From Adenophora triphylla var. japonica (lineage: Eukaryota; Streptophyta; Magnoliopsida; Asterales; Campanulaceae), in assembly GCA_022495995.1 (NCBI GenBank), contig JAFEMH010000754.1, forward strand, positions 186,001 to 250,000: a DNA stretch of 64,000 nt. Reading direction: 5' to 3'. The position numbers and the translations under genes are program-made. Shown piece after piece: positions 1-9,957 of this stretch. The notes below the pieces were generated by a model. That model was not told the origin of the DNA, made no database searches, and saw only the letters and a program-made list of their open reading frames with translations. Every line of letters begins with the position of its first letter. The stretch's first letter is position 1.

Positions 1-1249
1 CTGCCATTTTTCTGATGATAGCTTCGATTGTTTTGTTTGCGGCTTCAACTGCTCCATTCTTCTGAGGCCTGGAAGGAGATGATTTATGCCTTATGATTTT
101 GTACTCTGTTAAGAGGCGATCGGTTTCTTTCTCGAAGTGAGAGCCATTATCGGATATCATCTCTTGCGGGACCCCGTATCGGCAGATGATGTTGTGCTTG
201 TTGAATTCTGCTACCTTTCTGGCTTTCAAAACTTTGTAGGAGGCGGCCTCGATCCATTTAGTGAAATAGTAGATGGCTACTAAGACGAAACAGTGTCCAT
301 TGGCTCCTGCGGGCGTGACCTTTCCAATCACATCTATGCCCCATGTTGAGAATGGTCAAGGAGACGTCATAGGGTACAACAAGGAAGGCGGTGCGTGCTG
401 AAGGTTGGCATGTATCTGACACTTATGGCATTTCTTGACCATGCTGGTACAGTCGGCTTCCATGGTTAACCAAAAGTACCCTTGTCTGATGATCTTTTTG
501 GCGAGCATGTTTCCGCTCATGTGGGTTCCAGATACACCTTGATGAACATGGTCCATTATTTCTTGGACCTCTTCTTCGGTGGCACAAAGGAGGTTTCCTT
601 GGGAGTATTTTTTGAATAGATGGCCAGCAATGATGATGTAATTAGCTGCCAGCCTTTTAAGGGCGATCTGAGTCTTCTGGTCGGTCTCAGGCTGAATGGT
701 TCCATCTAGGATGAAATGCCAAATGTCATGGTACCACGGTTTCTTTTCGGAGTCCTCAACGGTGGCACATTCGGATGACCACTTGTCTTTGCAGTCATGG
801 AGATCTATAACGGCGCAGTAGGCAGGAGTTGCACGCCGAGTTATTTTGAAGGGTTTTACTGCCTTTCCTGTATGGATTTCAACCAAAGAGGCAAGTGTAG
901 CCAATGCATCAGCAAACCGGTTTTTGTCTCTAGGAAGATAGTGGAACGAGATATCCTGAAATTGTTGCACCAACTCTTGGAGGTGGGCATTGTATCTTTG
1001 AAGGGTTGGATCTTGGATCCTCCACTTTTTCAGTGTCTGATTGATGATCAACTGGGAGTCCCCAAATACCTCGAGTTCGGTCACGTTGCGCTCTAGGGCT
1101 GCTTCGAGTCCCGCTATGCAAGCTTCATATTCCGCGGTATTGTTGGTGGCGTCAAAGTCAAGACGTATTGCTAGTGGAGTATAGATGTCATCGGGATCTA
1201 CTAACAACATTCCGATGCCAAAACCTTTCTTATTTGGCTGCGCCATCAA
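1..1249 (-). pseudogene. Element A RNase H C-terminus and integrase (broken)
   Basis: The translation begins at the end of RNase H (GFGIGMLLVD, then the AEYEACIAGLEAAL and ADALATLASL blocks), continues through the integrase zinc-binding region (CHKCQIHANLQ) and enters the catalytic core (STWGIDVIGK, then ISDNGSHF and NGAVEAANK near the window edge). A TGA at 353-355 replaces the Trp expected before the GIDVIGK block. The segment is out of frame with the upstream RNase H at about 1230-1249, where one extra A in a short A run shifts the frame. Integrase would insert the element cDNA into the genome; this copy cannot make a full protein. Confidence 0.85.
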
Positions 1250-2714
1250 AAAATAATTGCCACTTATTTTCGTCTTCTATACTCATGATGTCTTCATCAG
1301 GGAATCGCGGGTCTTCCCCCTTCACTTCGTCGCAAGGAAATTTGGCTAACTGATCTGCGAATACACTGCCCCTAATGGATTTCTGAGTGACGTAAGTGAT
1401 ATCAAATCCCGCGAGCATGAAATACCATTTAGCCAGTCGCGAAGACAAATTTGATTTGTCTAGGATGTACTTCAAAGGATCCATTCTTGCGATGAGACGA
1501 ACCAGGAAGGCTTCCATGTAGTGCTTTAGTCTCTGTGATATCCAGACAAGAGCAGCACAAGATTTGTCGAGTGGAGAGTAGTTGATTTCGCTGCCTTGGA
1601 ATCTGCGGCTGACAAAGTAGATCGCATTCTCTGTGTGTGAAGCAGGCTGTTCTTGAGCGAGCATAGCCCCTAGCGCGTTGTCAGTAACCGTGAGGTATAG
1701 CTTTAAGGGTTTTTCCTTGTGCGGTGGAACCAGGATGGGTGGGGAAGTTAAGTAGTGCTTAACTTCCTCGAATGCTTCTTGACATTCCTCGGTCCATTAT
1801 TGAGGTGCGTTTTTCTTAAGCAGCTTGAAGATAGGATCGCACATTGTAGTCAGTTGATTGATGAATTGACTGATGTATTGGAGTCTGCCCATGAATCCCT
1901 TTACTTCTTTCTGTGTTCTGGGTGGAGGGATGTCTATGATGGCCTTTATCTTGGCAGGGTCTGCTTCTATGCCACGCTCGGTGACCATGTACCCTAAGAC
2001 TTTCCCTTTGACCACTCCGAATGAGCATTTTGCGAGGTTGAGCCTCATCTTGTGCTGTCTCAGTCGATTGAAGAATTTTCTGAGATCTCTGAAGTGCTGC
2101 CCATCTGTCTCTTTTGAGTGGATAATCATGTCGTCCACGTATACCTCTATTTCCTTGTGGATCATGTCATGGAATAGTGTCGTGACTGCCCTTTGGTAAG
2201 TAGCCCCAGTGTTTTTGAGACCAAACGGCATGACCGTATAACAGAACGTCCCCCAAGGTGTGGTGAATGTTGTTTTGTGTTGGTGTTCCTCTGCCATGAG
2301 GATTTGGTTATACCCTGCGAAGCCGTCGACGAATGAGCGGACTTCGTATGCTGCGGTGGCGTCGACCAACATGTCTATGTTTGGTAGCGGGAAGTCATCT
2401 TTAGGGGATGCCTTGTTCAAGTCTCTGAAGTCGACACGGACTCGTATTTTCCCATTCGACTTGGCTACTTGTACCGTGTTTGCCAGCCATTCTGGATACT
2501 CAATCAATTTGATAAACCCTACGTTCAAGAGTTTCATGATCTCTTCTTTCACTTGCATTGACCATTCGGGCTTGATTCTGCGTAGTTTCTGTTTGACTGG
2601 CTTGGCGTTGGGTAGCAGCGGTATTTTGTGTTCTACGATCGACTGATTTAACCCAGGCATATCTTTGTAGGACCAAGCGAAGACGTCGACATATTCTCTG
2701 AGGAGTTGCGTCAA
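1230..2714 (-). pseudogene. Element A reverse transcriptase and RNase H start
   Basis: One reading frame runs from 2714 to 1230. It carries the RT fingers and palm (FAWSYKDMPGL, VDFRDLNKASPKDDFPLPNI, YTVMPFGLKNTGATYQR) and the catalytic YVDD box at 2130-2141, then the RNase H start (ENAIYFVSRRFQGSEINYS and FFDGAA). A single in-frame TAA at 1794-1796 splits it where Lys or Gln is expected. The order and spacing fit Tat-type pol. The start at 2714 is only the first Met after a frameshift; the natural polyprotein would begin far upstream. Confidence 0.88.
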
Positions 2715-2752
2715 GGTTTCCCTGTCTTCTCCTTTGAAGAAGCTGCCGATCT

Positions 2753-3465
2753 TTATTTCTCTGGGGGCTTCTGTTGTCCTGAGATTAACGTTCGCATTTC
2801 TTCATTGTCAACGGGGCCATTCTTTCCACAACGACCTACTTGCTTTGCTAATTCTTTTAAAATTTGTTCGTTTTCTTGGTCTATCTCATCGTATGATTCA
2901 TTATTAACTTGTTCGTTATATTGATTATTATTAGTTAATTCATCATTCACGATGTTAGCAATCTCAGGGTACTCGGAAAGATCAAAGTTTTCATTAAGGA
3001 AGTAAGGGAATACATGTTCGGCCACCACCTCGATTTCCTCTTGAGTGAGTTCATCAGAGGTGGAGCCTGAGTCTAAAGTGAAAGTTACAGGGCCTATCTT
3101 CCTGTGGGGATGGGGAGTGCAGCCAAGCTCTTTGATCATGAAGTCTTCATAACCAACTGGTCCCCCGGTGACGTGCCATTTTAGAATTGGCTCATCACAT
3201 TTCTGTATTAGCTTTGTGTAATCAATAGTTGGAGCGTCCCCCTTAGAGATTGCATGGATCTGGCTGTCTTCTAACCGGCGGAGTCTTTAAACTCGCCGCA
3301 AAGATGTCTTCTCCCAACACAAAGTCCCATTTGCTGGTCATTTCTGCCTTCGTGCCCCACAAATCTTTAGGGATTAGTGGAACGGGTTCTGTTTCATCTG
3401 GTGAAGCATCGTGGTCGCTGAAAATTTCGAAGCCTGGTTGGCGTTTCCCTTTATCGTCAGTCCAC
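2753..3465 (-). pseudogene. Element A protease-RT linker region
   Basis: The part from 3139 down to 2753 reads as the acidic linker that precedes RT in Tat elements (EVVAEHVFPYFLNENFDLSEYPEI, split here by position, then an Asn-rich stretch). The same linker occurs in element C at 17340-17640. It is out of frame with RT because of an indel between 2714 and 2753. The stretch 3140-3465 is open in part, with a block reading KWDFVLGEDIFA, but I do not recognise it and find no protease motif. It ends at the junction with element B. Confidence 0.6.
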
Positions 3466-4016
3466 GATGAAAGGTCATGCTAAAATCTTGACCCGATCTT
3501 GATTTCTGAAGCTACACCCAGACGATGTTTCGTCCCGGATATACATCCATGCCCACATGACACCACGTCATCAAGCCTTTAATACGTCAGCCATGACAAT
3601 ATGACCTAGAAAACGCCTAACGTCACAGATCCCTTGCGCAAGCAAGGTAAAGAGAGGTCATGCCGAACTCTCGACCAGATCTTGACTCAGGGGCAGGCTC
3701 GGCTCACTATTCACATGGCTAATGCATTAAAACAAACATGACAGGCTCGGTCCTTAGGTTCAATTTTTCTTTTAGGTCGGTGGAAACCGCTTGCCCTATT
3801 GGACCCTCGCCCGGGGCTGCCCACCCTGGGATGTCGAAATACAGGTGCAAAATGAGGGGCTTATAGCCGCACAGATGGTCTCCACTGACCCAGGATCTAG
3901 CTTAGTTGCGAAAAAGAAGAGCAATCTTTTCCAACCTACCTAGGATTCTGAGAAAACACTGTTTTAAGTAAATTAAAACAACAAAAAATCAAAAAATAAA
4001 TAAAAACAGAAACTGC
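3466..4016 (+). other. Element B 5' leader
   Basis: Non-coding leader. It matches, in reverse complement, 47403-48010 of insert 2 and 50480-51010 of insert 1. It includes the block GGTCGGTGGAAACCGCTTGC at 3775-3794 and a purine-rich hairpin at 3909-3933 (GAAAAAGA, loop, TCTTTTC). Element C has related blocks at 11034-11050 and 11142-11164. The leader lies just before the gag start and could hold packaging or dimerisation signals; that role is inferred from conservation. Confidence 0.65.
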
Positions 4017-4931
4017 ATGTCACATGAGCTTTCCCCCCTTATCCAAAAAGGCATTCCCATGTCTAAACCTTACCCGTCACCCCCTCCAGCGAACCGAGAG
4101 TGGTTGAGAATACCCGGGAGCTGCCTTTTCAATATCGAAGTTACAAGTTCCGACAGCCCTTCCGGTTCAGCGATCCGAACAGTCCGCTACTCCCCCGTGG
4201 CGGGATCAACAGATAACAGTGAGGGAAACGAAACCCCGCCCCCGGGAAATTTCCAAATGATGGAATAAGTTTGGCAAGCTTTCAAGGCTCTCGAGAAACG
4301 CCAAGAAGAACAGCAGGCTTGGATTGAATACGCCATGCGCCGTCACAGAATCGTCGCAGTTCCCCAACCCGATGGAACCTTTGTCCTCATAGAAGACGAA
4401 GAAGTGCATGTTCCCCCGGTTTCCCAAAGCTATCAGCAGGTCCCTCCTTCACAAAGCTACGGGAACCCGGTAATGCAAAGCAACTCCCGCTCAAAGCACC
4501 ACTCGGGCCTCAGTCAAGCGGCTCCGATCTGTCAACCGCAGCACAGTCAATTCCCCGGCCCAGTGCTACAAGCTCAATGTCACCAGCGCAGCGCTGGGCC
4601 ATCTCAAACAGATCCCAATATTCCTCAAAGTCCTCCCGAGTTCACTTCCTTCTCTCAATATGCCCATTCACCAAGTTTCGCCCCCATGACTTTTCCGGCC
4701 CATTACTTCGGACAACCTGCATTTGCTCCAGCTGCTTCACGGCCTCAAATCCCGTCAACTAATCCACTACAAAGAAATGGTGGTCCCCAGAGAAGACGAC
4801 AACACTATGATGATTTTGGGATACCCTTGAGCCAACTGGGATGTAACCAAGCATTGTGCCTTTCACAAATACCACGGGCATGCAACCGACAACTGCACAG
4901 TTTTGAGGAAAGCCATTCAAGGATTGATTGA
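4017..4931 (+). pseudogene. Element B gag N-terminal part
   Basis: Starting at ATG 4017, the frame reads a Pro/Ser-rich N-terminus (SKPYPSPPPANREW), a coiled-coil-like block (ALEKRQEEQQAWIE) that also occurs in inserts 1 and 2, then a Gln/Pro/Ser-rich spacer with PDGTFVLIEDEE, a block shared with element C gag (NPDGTFTVEEEE). An in-frame TAA at 4266-4268 interrupts it. The capsid core found in element C at 12550-12890 is absent. The frame is lost inside the first zinc-knuckle module near 4840. Confidence 0.7.
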
Positions 4932-6126
4932 AGAAGGAAAGTTAGAGCGCCCCTGCGGCCCCAATAGAAACAAATCCCAATATCGCCAGGGATCCAATCC
5001 TCTGCCTACGTATAAGCCCCGAAGCTACAACTTGAAGTCACAATGCCCACCAGAGACAAACATACCGAGCGGATATCCCGATGTTTCAAACCTGCCACCT
5101 GCCCGACTACCTCTCGAGGCTCATGAAACATTCCCTCAGTTTCCAAATGCGGTCCAGCTTGGCCTAGATAATCGTGCCCCTGGCTCCGGTTTTGACAATC
5201 AAAGGTACGGACAGGCACACACCCACTTGCCTCCCCAAGATTCTCGAGTAATGATTCCATCAACAAATCCACCTCCAGGCAAAGGAAAAGAAGCCGCCAG
5301 AGCAGTCCACTACATCCAGAATGGAGTCCAAGAAAGCCGCGATCAAGCGCCCTCGAGAAATAACAATCCTCCCCGACCGCAGCATTTTCAGCACTTCGAC
5401 AACTTCGGAATGCCTCTAAGCCAAGTGTTTGAGGCGTTGGTAAACCAGAACATGCTCAAGCCCCTTGAGAATTATAAACCGAGGAATCCTAACCCGAACA
5501 TGGATATGAGCAAGCAGTGTGCTTTTCACAACTACCGCAGCCACACCACCGACGATTGCGTCATACTAAAACAAGCAGTACGGGGGCTAATTGAAGAAGG
5601 AAAGTTGGAGCGCCCCTGCGGCCCCAATATAGATGGAAATTCGTTCCCCCTGACCAATGAGGTGAACAAGGGGAACACAGCCCAACGAAGCAACTAACCT
5701 CCTCGCATACCACAGTTCCAGCATTTCGATAACCTCGGGATGCCCTTGAGCCAAGTCCTCGAGACACTAGTAAAGAGGAACATTCTAAAACCCCTCGAGA
5801 ATTTCCAACCAAAGACTCTCAAGCCCAACATGGATATGAGCAAGCACTGCGCCTTCCACAACTACCCCGGTCACACCACCGACAATTGCTTCGTGCTGAA
5901 GCAAGTGGTCCAGGGGCTAATCGAAGAAGGAAAGTTGGAACGCCCACGCGGTCCTAACACGGTCAGAAAACATTTCCCTAGAAATGACGAGGTAAGCATG
6001 GTGGATAAGTCCTCTGCAAATTCCCGTGATGAATGGGGACGTGAAGACGGAACCTGGGGCTTCCGCAATGAAGAATTCGAGAGAAAGAATCCAAGAACGG
6101 TTATTCCCCAACAATCCTTTACATAA
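4803..6126 (+). pseudogene. Element B gag with three zinc-knuckle modules
   Basis: Three tandem copies of a module consist of an FG(I/M)PLSQ block, a Pro/Asn-rich spacer, a CX2HX4HX4C knuckle and the block GLIEEGKLERP. The knuckles begin near 4856, 5519 and 5849 and read CAFHKYHGHATDNC, CAFHNYRSHTTDDC and CAFHNYPGHTTDNC. The first module lacks most of its spacer and is in a different frame; modules two and three share one frame, separated by a TAA at 5695-5697. Element C has a single copy at 13305. In related gag proteins such knuckles bind element RNA, so this is a nucleocapsid triplication in a capsid-less gag. Confidence 0.75.
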
Positions 6127-6695
6127 TAGGGGCACACCAAGGGATGGATCGAGCCTTCCCCAGAGATAAGGCAGTTCGAGATAGGCCGAGAAAGTGGCAG
6201 CGTCAAAAACGGCGCAACTTTCACAAATGCGGACCCACAGCCAGCAAGAAGAGATAGGTCGAGAAGCTTGGATTAACCCCCCGTCTCCTAGAGTCTAGCT
6301 TCGAAATAAAAGACCCCGAGTCTATTGTGTTTAAGTCTCTCGAGTCGTCTGACGGCCTTACGCCTAAAGATTATGCGTTTGTAACAAAAACTGCACTTCC
6401 TTATGCTTTGAATAAAAGTTTGACCTTTCTGAGTATTCCCTCATTGCCACTTTAACAAATGATAAATTAACTAATCAAAAACAGTTAATAATGATTCACT
6501 TGGTAAAGACGCAGACAATGAACAATTGCATTAAAACAAATCTTTAAGCATGTTGTCAAACGAGAGGAAAATCGGGCCCAAGCTGCCGAGAAGGTTCTAA
6601 CCAAAATGAATTTGGGGAACTGCTGAAGAGCCCTCAGAGAGGCAAATCGGTGAATTCTCCATCGATACTTCGCCCAAAGAATATCGAGTCCTTTT
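6127..6695 (+). pseudogene. Element B remnant of protease-RT linker
   Basis: From about 6230 the sequence aligns with the linker of element C (17210-17640), including the stretch coding for ESLESSDGLTPKDYAF and the AT-rich part before ENRAQAAE. Several frameshifts prevent translation. Protease has been deleted upstream, because gag runs almost directly into the linker. RT, RNase H and integrase have been deleted downstream, because the homology stops near 6690. Confidence 0.6.
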
Positions 6696-7612
6696 CTCCC
6701 CCCTACACTCTAAAAAAAAAAAAAACACAAAAAGAATCATACTTTCAACCTCGTAGGTTCTAGTACTTTTCTCATTCAATCAAGACCTCCTCGGACATTG
6801 TAGTTAAGTCTTCAATTTTCCATACGCAAGTTTTCTTTCTTTTCTTGCTAGATTTGAGACATTATTTTGCACCCCGCCTTACATTTAATGAAATGGTTTT
6901 GTTCTATGTGATCACTTGCATTGCTCAACAAGTAATTCCACAAATGATTATTGCTTTGAATAATTGGGGTGAGAAAGTCAATTGATAGCTCCCCATGCAC
7001 CTTACCATACCCCACACAAAGGCCTCCATCAAGCTATACACTTTCCAAAACATGTCCCCACCATCACCTTGACCAAGTCAATGACGGCGGCAACATCAAA
7101 GGACAACAACAGGTCACTCAGCATCTAAAGATTGACCCCATGTCGACAACAACCTAGGGGCTTGCCTTCACCCTCCTGCGCATCAAGAAAGTTCAAGCAG
7201 GGGCTTGCCTTCACCCTCATATGCCTGAAAAAAAAATAAAAAAAAGCTCAAGCAGAAGCTTCAAAAAAAAAAGCTCAAGCAGAGGCTTCAAAAAAAAAAA
7301 AAGAGAAAAAGCTCAAGCAGGAGCTTCAAAAAAAATGAGGCCAAGGACCCAGCACCGCTAGTCAGAAGCTCAAGAGAAGAAGGAGAAGGCAAAAACGCAT
7401 CATAAGTCCTTAAGCGATATTCAAATTCTTCCTCTCCCCAAGAGAGCAACGATCAAGAAGCAATGGATTCATTGAAACTGCCGTCAAATACGACTTGTCA
7501 AGGAATCACCTCAAGGCCCGCGCCTCATCATTCAACCTTCCGAGACTTTTCGCCAAGGGCCTCACAAATATTCATGCCCTGGCCCCAAAGCCAAACACAG
7601 TTCAACCCCAAA
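6696..7612 (+). other. Element B post-pol non-coding region
   Basis: An A-run at 6713-6726 is followed by AT-rich sequence I cannot assign (to about 6990). From 6990 to 7140 the sequence matches the post-pol region of inserts 1 and 2 (reverse complement of 25990-26180), with the CAAGACCTCCATCAA-type block. At 7180-7340 there is a series of GCTCAAGCAGAGGCTTC units separated by A-runs; inserts 1 and 2 have T-run-separated equivalents at 25800-25970 and 40770-40840. No gene is seen. Confidence 0.55.
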
Positions 7613-7651
7613 CTACGTCGACCTGAGCTCCTTGTCTTAAGGGGAACGTAG
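7613..7651 (+). other. Post-pol hairpin motif, copy 1
   Basis: Outer arms CTACG and CGTAG enclose GACCTGAG and an inner stem CTCCTT/AAGGGG with a five-base loop. The same architecture recurs at 8147, 26201, 41052 and 55152. The inner stem sequence changes while pairing is kept. Its position is always after pol. Confidence 0.6.
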
Positions 7652-8146
7652 TCAACCAGAAATGGGCCGATCATAAACACATACAAATCCACAAACCCGG
7701 TCTCATCAATGACCTCTCCTATACACAAACCTTCTTTCACACCAGACCAACTCGATCCTTGATACGGGTTGACTTTCTCCTCGTGATTAATCAAAGCATA
7801 TCAGATTTAATTGTTGAATAACCCGAACATCAACAAAGGGTTTTAAGCAAACATGTGATCAATGTGAACAAATCAAGTTTTCAGATGTCTCGATAAGTCT
7901 TCTTTTTCTACAAAATAGGAAAATAGAGCTAAACACTGATTTTCTGTCAGCAAGGGCTTCCATACACTTTTACAAGCTTTTCAGTTCTCGTACTCTCTCA
8001 AAAGAGTCAAACCCAAAAGCATGTTTTTTGTGCCTACGTCAAATAAGGCATTCACACAAAAGGGGACCCGTTCCCACCTTTTCAAAAATAAATATGCCCT
8101 TGCGAGTGTACATTACAAGTCATTTCTCCCACAAAAGAGGGTCGAA

Positions 8147-8186
8147 CCACGCAGACCTGAGCCCCTCAGTCCGAGGGGAACGTAGG
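8147..8186 (+). other. Post-pol hairpin motif, copy 2, abutting the LTR
   Basis: The inner stem CCCCT/AGGGG is intact, with the conserved GACCTGAG, while the outer arm has drifted (CCACG against CGTAG). The copy ends four bases before the LTR at 8191. The purine-rich GAGGGGAA of its 3' arm is in the place expected for a polypurine tract. Insert 1 has GAGGGG at a similar distance from its own 3' LTR, so the arm may double as the plus-strand primer; this is inference. Confidence 0.55.
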
Positions 8187-8436
8187 CAGCTGTAAGTGTC
8201 CCAATCTGAACTACCAATGTTCCTTCAGCCCAATTTAACGACTTCCACGTCGAATGGACAGTCAAGGGCATTTTAGTCATTTCCTAAGGCAATTTAAACA
8301 AGAAAGGACCTTAAAGGAATATCAAAAATAGGTCAAAAACCGGTTGGGAAGAGTCATTTCCAAGAAATTGACCAACTTTACATTAAATGCAAGCAGCCAA
8401 AACTGCTTTTGCAGAGTCAGGCACGCCTACACTCTC

Positions 8437-8509
8437 GTCCGCGCGGACAGGAATGAGACTCAGTCTCGTCCGCGCGGATATCTTTGTAACCTAAAATCTG
8501 CCTATAAAT
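8437..8509 (+). promoter_or_regulatory. Element C LTR promoter: palindrome pair and TATA box
   Basis: The palindrome GTCCGCGCGGAC lies at 8437-8448 and a second, nearly perfect copy at 8468-8478, followed by TATAAAT at 8503-8509. A similar pair occurs later in the LTR (imperfect at about 9554, perfect at 9585-9596). The same palindrome type recurs at 57069 and 57100, upstream of this element's first antisense gene. Confidence 0.65.
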
Positions 8510-8769
8510 TAAATCATTCTCTCTCAGTTTAAAAAGACAAGAGCTCAAACCCTTACTGTTATATTCGTAAAATATCCAGAAAACAGCTTATACACCAAAC
8601 AAAAACACAAAATTCCAACACAAATCTTGATCAAATTCAAGTCCCAAACACAAATCCAAGGAAGATGGGGTACAACCATTGGTAAACCCTCCTTCTCCTT
8701 ACCTTAATCTCCCACATCCATGCATACATCTCACATTTTAAAGATGTAACTTGTTCAAATACTTGTTCT

Positions 8770-9400
8770 TCATTTCTTGCCCTAGATCCAAGAGGATCTC
8801 CATGGATCTCATTTCCATGGATGATTCTCTATAAGGATCAACATTTCTTTTAACTTGTTGCCTCTCTTCTTACATTAACTAGTTGTTACTTGATATCTTG
8901 ACCTAAAGTGTGGTCACCTTGGAGTTCATCTCCATGGATGATCACACTAAATGGTCCATATTCTTACTTTCACTTTCTTTTTGTGTTATTGGTGCTTGTT
9001 TGACCTAAAATGTAGTCATCTTGGAATAAATTTCCATGGATGACCATTTTAAAAGGTCTAAATTGTCTTTACTTCCTTAAAAATGTTTTTCCTAACCTAA
9101 GATATTTACCTTGGAACAATTTCCATGGATAAAGATCATTAAGGTTCTTAGTTTGTAAAAAGGGTGAAGTTGATACATTGAGTTCAAAGATCTCAAGGAT
9201 GGTCATCTTAATGACCACCTTAGAAATCCACTCTAAAGTTGATACACCCTTAACATAATATCAATTTTCATACATTAATCTTTGTTAAATCTCCCCATCC
9301 CAAGCAAATGAAATGTTTTCAAGTCCTAATGTACCCTAAGGATGGCTTGATATAGTAGATCACCACTAATCATGTTTAGTGATCACTAATCAAAGCCTAA
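8770..9400 (+). other. Run of covarying hairpins in element C LTR
   Basis: Four degenerate repeats, each containing a CTTGGA...TCCATGG pair, lie between about 8780 and 9150. They are followed by two further inverted repeats near 9204-9230 (TGGTCAT/ATGACCA) and 9355-9395 (centred on ACTAATCATGTTTAGT). Flanking arms differ from unit to unit (GTGGTCA/TGATCAC, GTCATC/GATGAC) yet remain complementary. The run lies downstream of the TATA box and so would be transcribed. Function unknown. Confidence 0.55.
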
Positions 9401-9939
9401 GGAAAGTGGGGACAAGCATGGATGCAAATCCCAAAAATGTTTTTTTAACACTTTCGCTGCAAAAACTCAGCTTCGATTCTCAGAACTCCAGTTTACATTC
9501 TGAAATTTACAGAATCAGACTGGAAAGCTGGGGAAAAGGAATATTACTGTCCCATCCGCGAGGACAGGAATGAATCTCGCTCTGGTCCGCGCGGACAAGA
9601 ATGCAAGGCACAGATATCTTGTTTTTTCAGTCATTTTTCACTCACAAAAGCACATTATTTTGGTAAATTTCAGTCCAGTCAAGTCAAAACTTCATTTCCA
9701 GAAAATTCCTTTTGCAAAACACACACACACACACACACATACAAATGGTTTTAAATTAGGAAGACTCGTTTTACGAGGCATTCCGGATGAACCCTAACGT
9801 TCTTCCCGGAATGTAACGTGACCTCCGAACCCATTTTTCTCTAATTTCGGGCATTTTTCAAAGTTTTGGCCCTTAAACTAAAAACGGCGTAGCGACTCCG
9901 TTTGATTTTTCAAAAAAATGAAAATCGGGTACATCACAG

Positions 9940-9957
9940 TGGCGACTCCACTGGGGA
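9940..9957 (+). other. Primer binding site of element C
   Basis: TGGCGACTCCACTGGGGA starts two bases after the LTR end at 9938. It fits the 3' end of a plant Arg tRNA, the primer reported for Ogre-type elements, where minus-strand cDNA synthesis would begin. Inserts 1 and 2 have the one-base variant TGGCGACTCCGCTGGGGA. The tRNA assignment is from memory of the lineage. Confidence 0.75.

Larger units (their letters stand above)
1..3465 (-). mobile_element. Element A: truncated Tat-type Ty3/gypsy pol
   Basis: A minus-strand retrotransposon fragment reads, from high to low coordinate, linker, reverse transcriptase, RNase H and integrase. It leaves the window at position 1 inside the integrase core. 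No LTR or primer site is seen. The sequence switches near 3466 to the plus-strand leader of element B, so the gag end is missing. Domain order RT-RNase H-integrase is that of Ty3/gypsy. Similarity to the pol of element C places it in the Tat clade, but it is clearly more divergent from C than inserts 1 and 2 are. Confidence 0.85.
3466..8190 (+). mobile_element. Element B: capsid-less, RT-less Tat derivative
   Basis: This plus-strand internal region contains, in order, a 5' leader related to those of inserts 1 and 2, a gag without a capsid core but with three zinc-knuckle modules, a scrap of the protease-RT linker, an A-rich post-pol region and two copies of a conserved hairpin motif. It stops exactly where the LTR at 8191 begins. 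Protease, RT, RNase H and integrase are absent, so it was non-autonomous. Its own 5' LTR and primer site are missing because element A abuts the leader. Confidence 0.75.
8191..9938 (+). repeat. LTR, 5' LTR of element C
   Basis: It begins TGTAAGTGTCCCAATCTG, matching the start of the insert LTRs (TGTAAGTACCCCAATCTG), and ends ACATCACA one base before the primer site. It is 1748 bp and has a TATA box at 8503-8509. It shares a block around GACTCGTTTTACGAGGC (9760-9780) and a CA-dinucleotide run (9719-9739) with the insert LTRs at the same relative place. It directly follows element B's post-pol hairpin, so it also looks like the 3' LTR of B. Confidence 0.82.

Noticed and set aside
3250..3483. 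77-codon plus-strand reading frame over the element A linker
   Set aside because: It lies opposite a region that reads better on the minus strand, has no homologue in the other elements and no promoter-like sequence.
4206..4427. Small reading frames opposite gag and pol throughout the window
   Set aside because: They mirror conserved sense domains and are not shared between copies, unlike the antisense genes at 23910, 38854 and 56941.
9719..9740. AC/TG dinucleotide run as a telomere- or promoter-type signal
   Set aside because: It is a simple microsatellite at the same place in all related LTRs. Conservation is by descent and no function is supported.
9940..9957. A tRNA gene at the TGGCGACTCC blocks
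   Set aside because: Only the 18-base primer match is present; no cloverleaf arms or A/B boxes lie around it.
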